A stretch of 64,000 bases of DNA from NCBI RefSeq assembly GCF_005503365.1, contig NZ_SCML01000004.1:124001-188000 (forward strand), in the 5' to 3' direction. Both the position numbers and the translations under genes were made by a program. This stretch comes from Hydrogenophaga sp. 2FB (GTDB taxonomy: Bacteria; Pseudomonadota; Gammaproteobacteria; Burkholderiales; Burkholderiaceae_C). Below are positions 37,330 through 45,322 of the stretch, one piece after another; position 1 is the stretch's first letter; each line of letters opens with the position of its first letter. Under the pieces are notes generated by a model, which saw only the letters and a list, made by a program, of their open reading frames with translations, searched no databases and was not told the DNA's origin.

Positions 37330-38415
37330 ATGAAACGCGACGCACATCTGATCACTGTTCCCGCACGAGCCATCGACGTGGGCTACGTCAATACCAAGTT
37401 CACCTGTGGCCACAAGGTGGCACGAGGTGTCCCGATCATCCATGCGGACCTGTTTCCGTCGATCACCGCCACCTTGCGGGCGGGCGCCACTTTCCGACAT
37501 TCACCCGGCACCCTTGGGGCCGACGGATGCATCAGCGAAATCGATGGGGTGCCGCACTTTGCCGGTCGTGGGGTCGAGATGCACCTCAAGGGGCTCCAGC
37601 CACGCCACGTCATGAAGGACTACTGCACCTCTCCCTCCTACCTCGCGCTCATGCAGGGGGCTATGCACTACATGCTGGTCGATGAAGGCAATCCGAAAGA
37701 GATGACGATTCAGCACCTGACCGTAGGACTCCCCCTCAACACCTTTGACGAATACGAGAACCACCTGCGCGAGCTGGTCATCGGTCGGCACGCCGTGATC
37801 AGCCCAGATATTGAAGTGGGTGCAAGGCACGTAACGGTGCTGGACGCCTCCGTGATGGTGCAACCCCTCGGAGCCCTTTACTACTACGGCCTCACGCACA
37901 AGGACTTCGAGATGAGCGGGTGGAATCTCGTGGTCGACGTGGGCGGCGGAACGATTGACTTTCTGGCGGCCTACGACAAGGTCCCCAACTACGAACGCTC
38001 GGGTGCTCATCCAGAGTCGATGCTGGCGTGTGCGTACGAGGTGGCCAAAGCGATCCATCCGGACCTGAAGAACCAGTACGGTGTCATTCAGGCGATTGAC
38101 ATGGCCATCCGCGACAACCGTGAAACCGTTCGTATTGGTGGCGAGGACTACGAAATGGCCCGCTACAAGGGTGCCATCAACGAGGTCCTTCGACGTGGAT
38201 ATGAGGCGATGCTCAACACGGCAGGCGCCTTGAACGACTTCGACAACATCTTGGTATGTGGCGGCGGTGGCGCGGTGTTCTTTGAGTTTCTCCGCGCACA
38301 TGCGCCTGAGCTGCGCCGTCGCCTGAGGATGGATGGTGGCTCAACCTTCTCCAACGTGCGCGGTTTCCAAGTAGTGGCCGACTACTCTGCGAACGAAGCC
38401 TCCGCAAACCGTTGA
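37330..38415 (+). CDS. parM: ParM/StbA-like actin-type segregation ATPase
   Basis: 361 residues. Actin-fold motifs: phosphate-1 AIDVGYVNTKF (~14-24), phosphate-2 VVDVGGGTIDF (~201-211) and adenosine loop ILVCGGGGAVFF (near 315). No signal or membrane segment. ParM proteins polymerise and push plasmid copies apart. The start at 37330 is chosen because homologous sequence begins there; the open frame extends ~115 codons upstream through the TGGCC array, which is clearly not protein. Followed after 15 bp by a small probable ParR gene. Confidence 0.75.
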   Translation: MKRDAHLITVPARAIDVGYVNTKFTCGHKVARGVPIIHADLFPSITATLRAGATFRHSPGTLGADGCISEIDGVPHFAGRGVEMHLKGLQPRHVMKDYCTSPSYLALMQGAMHYMLVDEGNPKEMTIQHLTVGLPLNTFDEYENHLRELVIGRHAVISPDIEVGARHVTVLDASVMVQPLGALYYYGLTHKDFEMSGWNLVVDVGGGTIDFLAAYDKVPNYERSGAHPESMLACAYEVAKAIHPDLKNQYGVIQAIDMAIRDNRETVRIGGEDYEMARYKGAINEVLRRGYEAMLNTAGALNDFDNILVCGGGGAVFFEFLRAHAPELRRRLRMDGGSTFSNVRGFQVVADYSANEASANR

Positions 38416-38430
38416 TCGAGGGAGCACGTC

Positions 38431-38835
38431 ATGGTGCAACGAAAACGATCAGAGAAACCAGGTGAAGCTCTGAGGGTCAGGGTCACCATTCCCCCGGATG
38501 GGGTTGGGGTTCTGGACTATCTCAAGGGGATCAGCCCTGCAGGTCTCAACATGGAGATCCTTCAGTTGGTCCACTTGGGCTACCAGTTCCGAATTGCCAT
38601 GGGCCGCTGGAGCTTGCCGCCCTCCGGCCACCTGCCTCACGCGCCAGCTGCAGTTGAAGCCTCAGCGGCACCCCTGCATATATCGGTACCTACTTGCGCA
38701 TCACAGAGTATCCAAGTAAGTGCTGCCGAACACATGGAGGAAGGAGCATCGGTTGCCAGCCCGCTCGATTCGAAATTCAAGAGCATGTTTGGGCCAGCGT
38801 ACGAACGAACGAGGAACAGAAAGGCGGCAGCCTGA
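38431..38835 (+). CDS. Probable ParR/StbB-like ribbon-helix-helix adaptor
   Basis: 134 residues. N-terminal EALRVRVTIPPDGVGVLDYLKGI followed by NMEILQLVHLGYQFRIAM has the strand-helix-helix pattern of ParR/StbB repressors, then a low-complexity Ala/Pro middle and a conserved-looking tail SPLDSKFKSMFGPAYERTR, which could be the ParM-contacting peptide. Immediately downstream of parM with a ribosome site (GGGAGCACGTC before ATG). Function is assigned from fold pattern and position, not from a recognised family. Confidence 0.55.
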   Translation: MVQRKRSEKPGEALRVRVTIPPDGVGVLDYLKGISPAGLNMEILQLVHLGYQFRIAMGRWSLPPSGHLPHAPAAVEASAAPLHISVPTCASQSIQVSAAEHMEEGASVASPLDSKFKSMFGPAYERTRNRKAAA

Positions 38836-39348
38836 ATCGGGCCAAGAGTGGGATGAAGGGGTGACGACGTCCCTCCATGAACGCAGTCACAACAGTTCGT
38901 GGTGATGTGAATACTTCAGAGGGACTCTTCACCGCAACCCATGCGAACACGCTCGCGCCGATTCTCCTCAGCAAGCTCTGCGGTCGCTCTGTTCAGCCAA
39001 CGGATTCCACATATGGCCACCAAGATCCCCACAGCCATAAATATCTTTAGCAGATCTGGCGCCGTCATTTGAACTCCTGGTTGAACGCAATCATTCCAAA
39101 ATATTTTAGGCGCCCATGCTCAGAAAGCAAGCTGAGCGCTGCGGAAGAGCGTGCATCTGCGAAGGGCATCACAACTTGGTTTGGTGAGGACTGACAGGGG
39201 CACTCACAAGGTGGTTCATTCATCGGATGTACTCAGCTTGCCATCGGCCTGCTAGGCGAGCTGCAGTCGACAAAAAATGACCGCCCCGCCTTGACATCAG
39301 GTCCTCTTGTGCGAACTTGGTCTGATCAATCACACGCAAGAGGAACGA
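38836..39348. other. Intergenic stretch holding one very small gene
   Basis: About 510 bp. Besides the 50-codon leftward gene at 38916-39068 (listed separately) no other frame is convincing. The right part should contain the promoter for the rightward genes beginning at 39349. Confidence 0.4.
38916..39068 (-). CDS. Single-pass membrane micropeptide, unknown function
   Basis: 50 residues (MTAPDLLKIFMAVGILVAIC... then RWLNRATAELAEENRRERVRMG). One transmembrane helix (~6-25), then a charged amphipathic tail. AGGAG lies 5 nt before the ATG, a strong ribosome site, and the frame is opposite to its neighbours. Real gene likely, function unknown. Confidence 0.5.
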   Translation of the reverse strand: MTAPDLLKIFMAVGILVAICGIRWLNRATAELAEENRRERVRMGCGEESL

Positions 39349-39729
39349 ATGACTCTCACACACCAAGAAGCGATTCGGGCCACGGCCTGGCGCCAAACCC
39401 TGAGACAGCACTTCGACGTTGCCGCGCTGAATCGATCTATCACCGGGGCGCCCCACTGGCTCTTGAAGTCGGTGTGCGGACGCAACCTGCTCATGCAGAA
39501 GCTGCGTCAATTGCGGCCCGGCCTGGGATTCTCGCTCTGGGCGACCCGCAGTGCATTGGATCCCCTGCTCGAGGCAATGGTCGACGAGCTTGGGCTGCGC
39601 ACGATGCCGGAACCTAGCAACCTGCAAGAGCAGATTTGCTATCTGCGTTGGGCCGCTGCACGAATCATCTCGAGGGAGCCACTGCGCTTGCTTGGCCGAG
39701 GTTCCCTCCTCACAGGAGCTCGGGCATGA
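39349..39729 (+). CDS. Hypothetical protein of plasmid-like block
   Basis: 126 residues, soluble, mostly helical, rich in Leu, Arg and Trp (ALNRSITGAPHWLLKSV, LRQLRPGLGFSLWATR). No recognised domain. AGAGG 6 nt before the ATG. Its stop overlaps the start of the next gene by 4 bp (ATGA), so the two are co-translated. Context suggests plasmid maintenance or transfer. Confidence 0.6.
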   Translation: MTLTHQEAIRATAWRQTLRQHFDVAALNRSITGAPHWLLKSVCGRNLLMQKLRQLRPGLGFSLWATRSALDPLLEAMVDELGLRTMPEPSNLQEQICYLRWAAARIISREPLRLLGRGSLLTGARA

Positions 39730-39914
39730 ACTCCACTACCTGGCTGGTGCTCGGATTCTTGATTTTTGTTGGCGCAATCGCGTTTCAAGGTAACAGCAGC
39801 GCGAGAGGCCGATCATCACACTCTGATGACGACGATGACGACTCCTACAAGCAGATTCAAGATCAGATGGAGGAGGACCACCTGTACCGCCTCTGGCAGG
39901 ACAGCGACTACTGA
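39726..39914 (+). CDS. Small membrane protein with an acidic cluster
   Basis: 62 residues: one N-terminal transmembrane helix (WLVLGFLIFVGAIAF) followed by a Ser/Arg segment, a run of six Asp residues and a charged C-terminus. Translationally coupled to the preceding gene. Unknown function; the architecture resembles small accessory proteins of transfer systems. Confidence 0.55.
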   Translation: MNSTTWLVLGFLIFVGAIAFQGNSSARGRSSHSDDDDDDSYKQIQDQMEEDHLYRLWQDSDY

Positions 39915-40010
39915 TTCCGCCATGAAAAAGCCCGCAACGATAAGCCAAAGCCAAAAGGGGTGCGACTGGATTCGTGCGAAACAGGCCACCCTTCGGGCTG
40001 GAGAGATGCC

Positions 40011-40919
40011 ATGAACGAAAAACCACAACCACCATTTGTGTGGTGTTTGAGCGAGATGGAACAAGGACGGCAAACCAGAGCTAATGGGAGCACGTCCCTT
40101 CACACAGGCGAGAACGCGATGGATCCCGGCGTACAAACCGCAGAGGATCTGGACCAACTTGCCGTCACGGCGACCCGGCTGGCCTACCGGCACCGCCAAA
40201 AAGTCACTTTCAATGAACTCTTGGCGATTCCCGCAGTGTTCAGCGAGATGGAGCATGTGGACGAAAAAAACAGCCCAGCTGTGCCGCCGCGCTCGACACA
40301 TTGGGACATGGTTCAGGATGCCCTGCAAAATTGGGCACCCGAAGGCGTACGCACAAATGTCCTGCGCCGACTACCGTGGGTAAGCGAGCTTGAGCACTGG
40401 GAGCCTGAGACCACCCGCTTCTTGCTGGAACACGCGCTACCCGGAGGTGCGACGTTTCAGCATGAGCTGGCACTACCAGCACATCAACCCGCACACAGCC
40501 CAGCATCGAGCCTCGGCTTCATCCTGCTGGTGGCAAGCAGTGAACGAGGCTGGCCAACGCGATGGCTCCGCCGTGAGCAGGAGGGCGCGCGTCTCATAGC
40601 TGTCCTGAAATTTGTGCTCGAAATCGAAGGGGTATGTGTCGCGAAAGTGGGTGCGGTGTTACCCGCATCGGAAGCACTGACACAGGGTATCTGCGACTGG
40701 TTGACGCTGGAGATCGAGCTCTCAGGCCATGACACCTGGGATCTTCATCTCGACAGATGTAATGCAGATCGCAGGTGGATCCAGCTCGCGCGAGTTGGCG
40801 AGCCCGCGTCCAAGCTTCGCGTCCCCCTCCGGTCCCATCTGATTGGCTCGACGGGCCTGTCACGAATCGCCTCCCACATGGGCCTACTAGCCCCGCGCCA
40901 CCCCGAGGTACGGCAGTGA
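40011..40919 (+). CDS. Hypothetical protein upstream of traB-like gene
   Basis: 302 residues, soluble; no domain recognised. Sequence shows an N-terminal helical part (ATRLAYRHRQKVTFNELLAIPAVFSEME), a motif-poor middle, and a beta-rich C-terminal half. GGAGAG upstream of ATG 40011 supports this start over an upstream ATG at 39960. The stop overlaps the GTG of the next gene (GTGA), so the two form a unit. Confidence 0.6.
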   Translation: MNEKPQPPFVWCLSEMEQGRQTRANGSTSLHTGENAMDPGVQTAEDLDQLAVTATRLAYRHRQKVTFNELLAIPAVFSEMEHVDEKNSPAVPPRSTHWDMVQDALQNWAPEGVRTNVLRRLPWVSELEHWEPETTRFLLEHALPGGATFQHELALPAHQPAHSPASSLGFILLVASSERGWPTRWLRREQEGARLIAVLKFVLEIEGVCVAKVGAVLPASEALTQGICDWLTLEIELSGHDTWDLHLDRCNADRRWIQLARVGEPASKLRVPLRSHLIGSTGLSRIASHMGLLAPRHPEVRQ

Positions 40920-42196
40920 AGCGCAGTCTTGAGATGTATCTGCCTGCGCTTGGCGTCTGTGGACTGACACTTGGCTATGTGGCCTGGCCTGGGACCGCGT
41001 GGGGAGGCGCCCTCAGCACCCTGCTGCCTTTCATGTGCGGACTTCAGCCAACGCGTCTGCGAGCTTTGGCAATCTCCGCTGGCTACTACCTTGGCGCGCT
41101 CGGCCCGTACGCCATCGGTGGACTCCTGGTCACACAGGACATCGATAGAGGGGAAAGGCTGATGACCACTTGCCTGGTTCTGGCCTTCTCTGCAGCGGCA
41201 TGGTCGCTCACTGGTGGCCACCACACAACTACATTCCGGCGGTTCATCACATTGGTGGGCGTGTGGTTCGTGACACTCATCACGCCCATGAGCGGATGGG
41301 GTTTGGCACATCCGAGCCTGGGTTGGCTATTCATCGGCAAAGGCGGGATGGGCGTGCTGACCTTTGTCGCTACTGGCGTATTGACCTCGTTTTTGGTCAC
41401 CGCCATCCGCAGAGAACGTGAGAAGCAGGCACCGGTGAGCGTGATCTCCGGGCGATCGCTCGCAGTTGCCATCTGCGCCACTGTGATTCTGGGCGGAACC
41501 TTCGATCAGACGGCTGCGCCAAGCCACTTAGGTCCTGTCGCAGCAGTGTCCGCCAATCGAACTCAGGGGGAGCTGTATAGCCCCGACGTGCAGCGTGAAA
41601 AAGCCCTGCGGCTTGAGGCGCTGCTCAGCAAGCTCGCCCTGGTTAACCTGCAGCATGAACCGATCCTGCTGGTGTTCACACCCCAAGGGTACTTCGGGGT
41701 GAATCTGTCCACAGACCGGCAGGTCGTCCTACAGGAACTTCGTACGGCAGTGACGCGCCACAAGATCGGATTGGTCGTGAACATGGCGACTACGACCTTA
41801 CGCCCCCCGGCAACGTCTACTTCGGAGTGCACCGCCATGCTGCCGAGCACGATGGCAAACGCAGTCAAGTTCCGGAGCCAAACCTGCAGGGTCGAGGTGA
41901 TAGCGACGGACCCATCTGCTCCAGCTCCCAGTAGCAGCGCTGGCGGGCGGGCGCCGCCAGTACGACTTGAAGTTGCTTATCAACAGTGGCCCCGGGATGA
42001 ATTGAAGCCCTTTCTGGAACTCTGGCATGCAAGCGCGGCAGCAACCCATCCAGCGCGGATCGTCGTTTTGAGTATTGCGGACGGCACTCCTCGGAAGACT
42101 CACGCCAGCCGTTTCACGGCAAAACACGTCCTGTCGCTTGCCTGGGCCACACGCAATGGCTTTGTCGCCGAAACCATGAGACGCGGGCCAGCGTGA
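40916..42196 (+). CDS. TraB-like membrane protein (conjugation-associated)
   Basis: 426 residues from a GTG overlapping the previous stop. Five or so hydrophobic helices in the first ~190 residues (ALGVCGLTLGYVAW, LRALAISAGYYLGAL, ITPMSGWGLAHPSLGWLFIG, VLTFVATGVLTSFLVTAI), then a soluble domain with PILLVFTPQGYFGVNL and IGLVVNMATTT. The helix pattern, the PTRLRALAISAGYYL segment and the following nitrilase-like half resemble TraB of Ti-type plasmids. A catalytic Glu-Lys-Cys triad is not evident. Plasmid origin of the block agrees. Confidence 0.55.
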   Translation: MKRSLEMYLPALGVCGLTLGYVAWPGTAWGGALSTLLPFMCGLQPTRLRALAISAGYYLGALGPYAIGGLLVTQDIDRGERLMTTCLVLAFSAAAWSLTGGHHTTTFRRFITLVGVWFVTLITPMSGWGLAHPSLGWLFIGKGGMGVLTFVATGVLTSFLVTAIRREREKQAPVSVISGRSLAVAICATVILGGTFDQTAAPSHLGPVAAVSANRTQGELYSPDVQREKALRLEALLSKLALVNLQHEPILLVFTPQGYFGVNLSTDRQVVLQELRTAVTRHKIGLVVNMATTTLRPPATSTSECTAMLPSTMANAVKFRSQTCRVEVIATDPSAPAPSSSAGGRAPPVRLEVAYQQWPRDELKPFLELWHASAAATHPARIVVLSIADGTPRKTHASRFTAKHVLSLAWATRNGFVAETMRRGPA

Positions 42197-42305
42197 AACG
42201 CGATGGGCAGTTGGGGCAGGCGTGCGAGCACTGACAAGGGCCAGCGCGCAGGACTGGTCGTGATCGATTGACCAGGTTCGGTCAGCCCAATACATTTCTA
42301 GTCAC

Positions 42306-42336
42306 CGTACGACAGTACGTGAAGGCACATGCCTTC
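42306..42336 (+). repeat. Two-hairpin RNA-like motif, copy 1
   Basis: Stem CGTAC-[GACA]-GTACG, one T, then stem GAAGGC-[ACAT]-GCCTTC. The same arrangement recurs at 42464-42494 with a compensatory base-pair change, so the paired structure rather than the primary sequence appears to be kept. Confidence 0.5.
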
Positions 42337-42463
42337 CTTCAACTTGAGTTCACTGATTTTTATGAGTGAGCTCCACCCAGATCAGCGTTGTGACAAGTCT
42401 CGAATGAAAAGACTGGTCATGGTCGTCTGATTGATTCTGATTTGACCTAGATACCTGGGTCGG

Positions 42464-42494
42464 CGCACGCAAGTGCGTGAAGGCGAAATCCTTC
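42464..42494 (+). repeat. Two-hairpin RNA-like motif, copy 2
   Basis: Stem CGCAC-[GCAA]-GTGCG with a GNRA loop, one T, then GAAGG-[CGAAAT]-CCTTC. Relative to copy 1 the middle T-A pair of stem 1 is C-G here. Confidence 0.5.
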
Positions 42495-42574
42495 AATCAT
42501 CGCGAGCTAGCGGCCATTCACGCGCCAGCTTCGCACCGGCCGCCTTCTGCGCAGGCCACACGTCCTTTTACTGT

Positions 42575-42611
42575 CCCGCTCCTCGCAAGGCGGGTTTCTG
42601 ATTTTTTCCTA
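42575..42611 (+). terminator. Probable intrinsic terminator
   Basis: CCCGC / GCGGG stem around a 10-nt loop (42575-42594), followed by TTTCTGATTTTTT. It would end rightward transcription about 380 bp after the traB-like gene and isolate the integrase unit. Confidence 0.55.
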
Positions 42612-42732
42612 TTTCATCACTTGGGCAAGTTGTCTGTGCCCAGGCTCGGCTTTGCCTCACTGAGGCGCTTGCGTACTGCCGTGCTCTTGACAAGTTACTG
42701 ACCTATGCAATCTTGATCAGAGAGAACTACAC

Positions 42733-43137
42733 ATGAAAGAAAAACCACGGCCCGACTTCGACGGTGAGTTCCATCGGTACTGCATGAACCGCCAGGGCGC
42801 CATTCAAGCACTTTGCGTCAAGCCAAGCTACTTCGACATGCACATCAGGCCGCGCCTGAGAACAGCAAAGAAAGGTACTTCTCTCCTGTTCCTTTGCGAA
42901 GAAGTGAAGGCGATCGCATACGAAATGTTCAATGCACCCGGCACTGAGCTCGCTCGCGCCGACGACATGCAGACGCAACCAGAAAAAACGAGTGCAACAC
43001 CATGGGAAAAAAATCAACCGGCATCTACAAACGGCAAAACGGCAACTGGGTCGTCGATAAATTCGTCGAGCGCGTTCGGCTTTACCAAAGCTTTGAATCG
43101 TATGAAGACGCAGAAGCGTGGCTCACCCGGGAACTAG
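42733..43137 (+). CDS. Excisionase-like small DNA-binding protein
   Basis: 134 residues. The first ~95 are convincing: NRQGAIQALCVKPSYFDMHIRPRLRTAKKGTSLLFLCEEVKAIAYEMF has the helix-turn-helix plus strand pattern of MerR/AlpA-type excisionases. The last ~45 codons overlap the integrase start in another frame and look low-complexity. GAGAG precedes the ATG. Position directly before an integrase supports a directionality factor. Confidence 0.6.
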   Translation: MKEKPRPDFDGEFHRYCMNRQGAIQALCVKPSYFDMHIRPRLRTAKKGTSLLFLCEEVKAIAYEMFNAPGTELARADDMQTQPEKTSATPWEKNQPASTNGKTATGSSINSSSAFGFTKALNRMKTQKRGSPGN

Positions 43138-44126
43138 AGGCACTACGGCAGACGCGTGTCCATGGAGCCACCCCCCAGATCACCTTCGACCAAGCTGCTG
43201 GGCGCTTCATTGAAGAGAATGTGCATATGGCGTCAGTAGAGTCATCTGGCTATCACCTGAAGGCTGTGATGCCCTACATTGGCGACCTTCTGCTTGAGCA
43301 AGTTCACTCCGGAACACTGCAGCCTTTCATCGATGCTCGACGCGAGGCAAAGATCTCACACAAAACGATCAATTTGAGCTTGGGCGCGGTGCGCCGAGTC
43401 CTCAATCTGGCAGCGGGGACATGGCGCGATTCCGAGTCGGGCAAGCCCTGGCTGGTCTCTGCCCCCCTGATCACCATGTTGCCTTTGACAGGTCATCAGC
43501 GCCCGCCACGGCCGATCACTTGGGACGAGCAGGTGCTTTTACTGAAAGAGTTGCCGAAGCATCTTCGCGACATGGCGCTGTTTACCCTGCACAGCGGCGT
43601 GCGAGATGATGTGGTTTGTAATCTCCAATGGGCTTGGGAGATCCCAGTGCCGGAGCTCAACATCTCTGTTTTTGAGACTCCGCCAGAAAACGTCAAGGGG
43701 CGCCGCACTTCAAAGCTGGTGGTGTGCAACAGCATTTCTCAGGCCGTGATTGAGGAAGCACGCGGACATCACCCTACCCACGTTTTTGCGATGTCCTGGC
43801 GCCACCGTGCACTGGGACCAATCAAGGCCATGAACAACAGCGCGTGGCAAGCAGCGCGCTCAAGGGCTGGTCTGGGCGATCTGCATGTCCACGATCTTCG
43901 CCATACTGTGGGCATGCGACTGCGTGAGGCCGGCGTCAGTGAGTCGACCCGGCGGGACGTCCTGTGGCACAGCAATCGCTCCGTCACGGACCACTACTCA
44001 ATGGCCCAGATTCGAGAGATCCATGAGGCCCTAGAGAAGATCACGCAGCCGACAAATGGCTGGAACAAGAGCCTCCAGGCACTGAAGGCAGAGCATGCGT
44101 TGCGAAAAGCCAGCAAGCAGGTGTAG
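43002..44126 (+). CDS. Tyrosine integrase at tRNA-Arg
   Basis: 374 residues. N-terminal AP2-like arm-binding part (IYKRQNGNWVVDKFV), core-binding domain (~50-165), catalytic domain with R in SGVRDDVV, K in NVKGRRTSK, HxxR in HDLRHTVGM, H in LWHSNRSV and Y in TDHYSMA. Reads toward the 3' end of the tRNA-Arg gene ~105 bp away, the usual geometry for an island integrase. It overlaps the excisionase-like gene by 136 bp. Short direct repeats AGTCCCGCA at ~44155-44172 just after its stop may be arm sites. Confidence 0.88.
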   Translation: MGKKSTGIYKRQNGNWVVDKFVERVRLYQSFESYEDAEAWLTRELEALRQTRVHGATPQITFDQAAGRFIEENVHMASVESSGYHLKAVMPYIGDLLLEQVHSGTLQPFIDARREAKISHKTINLSLGAVRRVLNLAAGTWRDSESGKPWLVSAPLITMLPLTGHQRPPRPITWDEQVLLLKELPKHLRDMALFTLHSGVRDDVVCNLQWAWEIPVPELNISVFETPPENVKGRRTSKLVVCNSISQAVIEEARGHHPTHVFAMSWRHRALGPIKAMNNSAWQAARSRAGLGDLHVHDLRHTVGMRLREAGVSESTRRDVLWHSNRSVTDHYSMAQIREIHEALEKITQPTNGWNKSLQALKAEHALRKASKQV

Positions 44127-44181
44127 GGCATCGGTTGCAGAGGAGGATTCCGAGTCCCGCAAAAGTCCCGCAGCAAAGAAA

Positions 44182-44212
44182 AACGGGTTAGCCCTTGTGG
44201 AGCTAACCCGTT
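44182..44212 (-). terminator. Terminator of the tRNA-Arg gene
   Basis: Perfect 11-bp stem AACGGGTTAGC / GCTAACCCGTT with a 9-nt loop. On the minus strand it is followed by TTTTCTTT, so it is an intrinsic terminator 18 bp past the CCA end of tRNA-Arg; it may also stop rightward integrase transcription. Confidence 0.8.
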
Positions 44213-44230
44213 GTTCTAGAACGTAAATTC

Positions 44231-44307
44231 TGGTGCGGCTGGCAGGAATTGAACCCACGACCCCTTGGTTCGTAGCCAAGTACTCTATCCAACTGAGCTA
44301 CAGCCGC
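44231..44307 (-). tRNA. tRNA-Arg (ACG anticodon)
   Basis: Full cloverleaf on the minus strand: acceptor GCGGCTG / CAGCCGC, D-arm AGCTCAGTTGGATAGAGT, anticodon arm CTTGG-CTACGAA-CCAAG with anticodon ACG, T-arm with GGTTCAATTCC, discriminator A and encoded CCA (44231-44233). The 3' end faces the integrase, so it probably serves as the attachment site of the island to the left. Confidence 0.95.
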
Positions 44308-44521
44308 GAAGCCTTGCATTGTAGCAGCATTTTTTGGACTCTCCAAAAAGCGCAAAAACAAAAGCAAATCACGTTCGACGAGAACAGGCCAAATGGCCGG
44401 TCACATCCGTTCGATAGACTTGTGGACGAGTCTTGGAGCGGCGTTCAAGCCAGTCACATCGATGAACGCGCCTAAGGGAAGGGCTCACCATCCGATCCTC
44501 TTTCACGGACTACCCTCTCCA
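44308..44521. other. Promoter region at the core/island border
   Basis: About 210 bp with no gene; carries the leftward tRNA promoter and the rightward promoter for the DUF4399 gene. Confidence 0.4.
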
Positions 44522-45310
44522 ATGCACGCGCTCAAACACCTCGCCTATCTGCTTCTCGCCACGGCGTCCACACTCAGCGTCGCTCAGAGCAGCCCTCCCT
44601 CGAAACTGCATCCATGGCAAGCACCGCCGCCGCGTGCGAACTCCGAGGCCTACTTCACCAATCTCAAGGACGGCGACAGCATCGAGACGCCGTACGTGCT
44701 CAAGTTCGGTCTCTCGGGTGGTTGGGGTCTGGCGCCGATTGCCATCAAGGGCAGTGAACGCAGTGGTCACCACCACCTGCTGGTCAACCGCGACCTGCCG
44801 CTGAACTTCAAGGAAGCCCTGCCGTTCAACGACCAGTACATCCACTTCGGCAAAGGCCAGATGGAAACGGTGCTCACGCTGGCGCCCGGCACGTACACCC
44901 TGCGCATGCTGCTGGCCGATCAGAACCACCTGCCGCACTTCGTCTACAGCAAACCCGCCAAGATCACGGTCACGAAAAAGAACGACACCGATCCCAAGAC
45001 CTTGTCGGTCAAGGGCATTGGCCTGCAAGTGGCGCAGCCAGTGGTGAAGCCGCCGTTCCGCGTCCAGTTTCACGCGTCGTCGTTCAACGTGGCGCAACGC
45101 GCGCAGCGGCTGGAAGGCAGCGGGCATTTCCGCCTGACGGTGGCGCCCGCCAGCGGCGCTCCGGCCGTCATCGATTTTTTCGATGGCCAGACCGAAGTCT
45201 GGCTGGCGCCCCCAGCGGGCAACTACAGCCTCAAGCTGGAACTGCTGGACAACATGGACACGAGCAAGCAACTGACCGCACCCACCACCACGCAGGTGCG
45301 CGTGGAGTGA
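44522..45310 (+). CDS. Exported DUF4399-domain protein
   Basis: 262 residues. Signal peptide (MHALKHLAYLLLATASTLSVAQ), then a DUF4399 domain: AYFTNLKDGDSIETPYVLKFGLSGGWGLAP, SGHHHLLVNRDLP, IHFGKGQMETVLTLAPGTYTL. A second, weaker immunoglobulin-like domain follows (~165-262: VKPPFRVQFHASSF, VWLAPPAGNYSLKLELLD). Periplasmic or secreted; function of the family is unknown. Convergent with ridA, 12 bp apart. Confidence 0.82.
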   Translation: MHALKHLAYLLLATASTLSVAQSSPPSKLHPWQAPPPRANSEAYFTNLKDGDSIETPYVLKFGLSGGWGLAPIAIKGSERSGHHHLLVNRDLPLNFKEALPFNDQYIHFGKGQMETVLTLAPGTYTLRMLLADQNHLPHFVYSKPAKITVTKKNDTDPKTLSVKGIGLQVAQPVVKPPFRVQFHASSFNVAQRAQRLEGSGHFRLTVAPASGAPAVIDFFDGQTEVWLAPPAGNYSLKLELLDNMDTSKQLTAPTTTQVRVE

Positions 45311-45322
45311 TGGCCACGGCGC

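Larger units (their letters stand above)
42197..42732. other. Non-coding region upstream of the excisionase/integrase genes
   Basis: 535 bp with no gene. It contains two copies of a two-hairpin motif and a terminator-like hairpin (listed separately). The last ~100 bp should carry the promoter for 42733. Confidence 0.5.
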
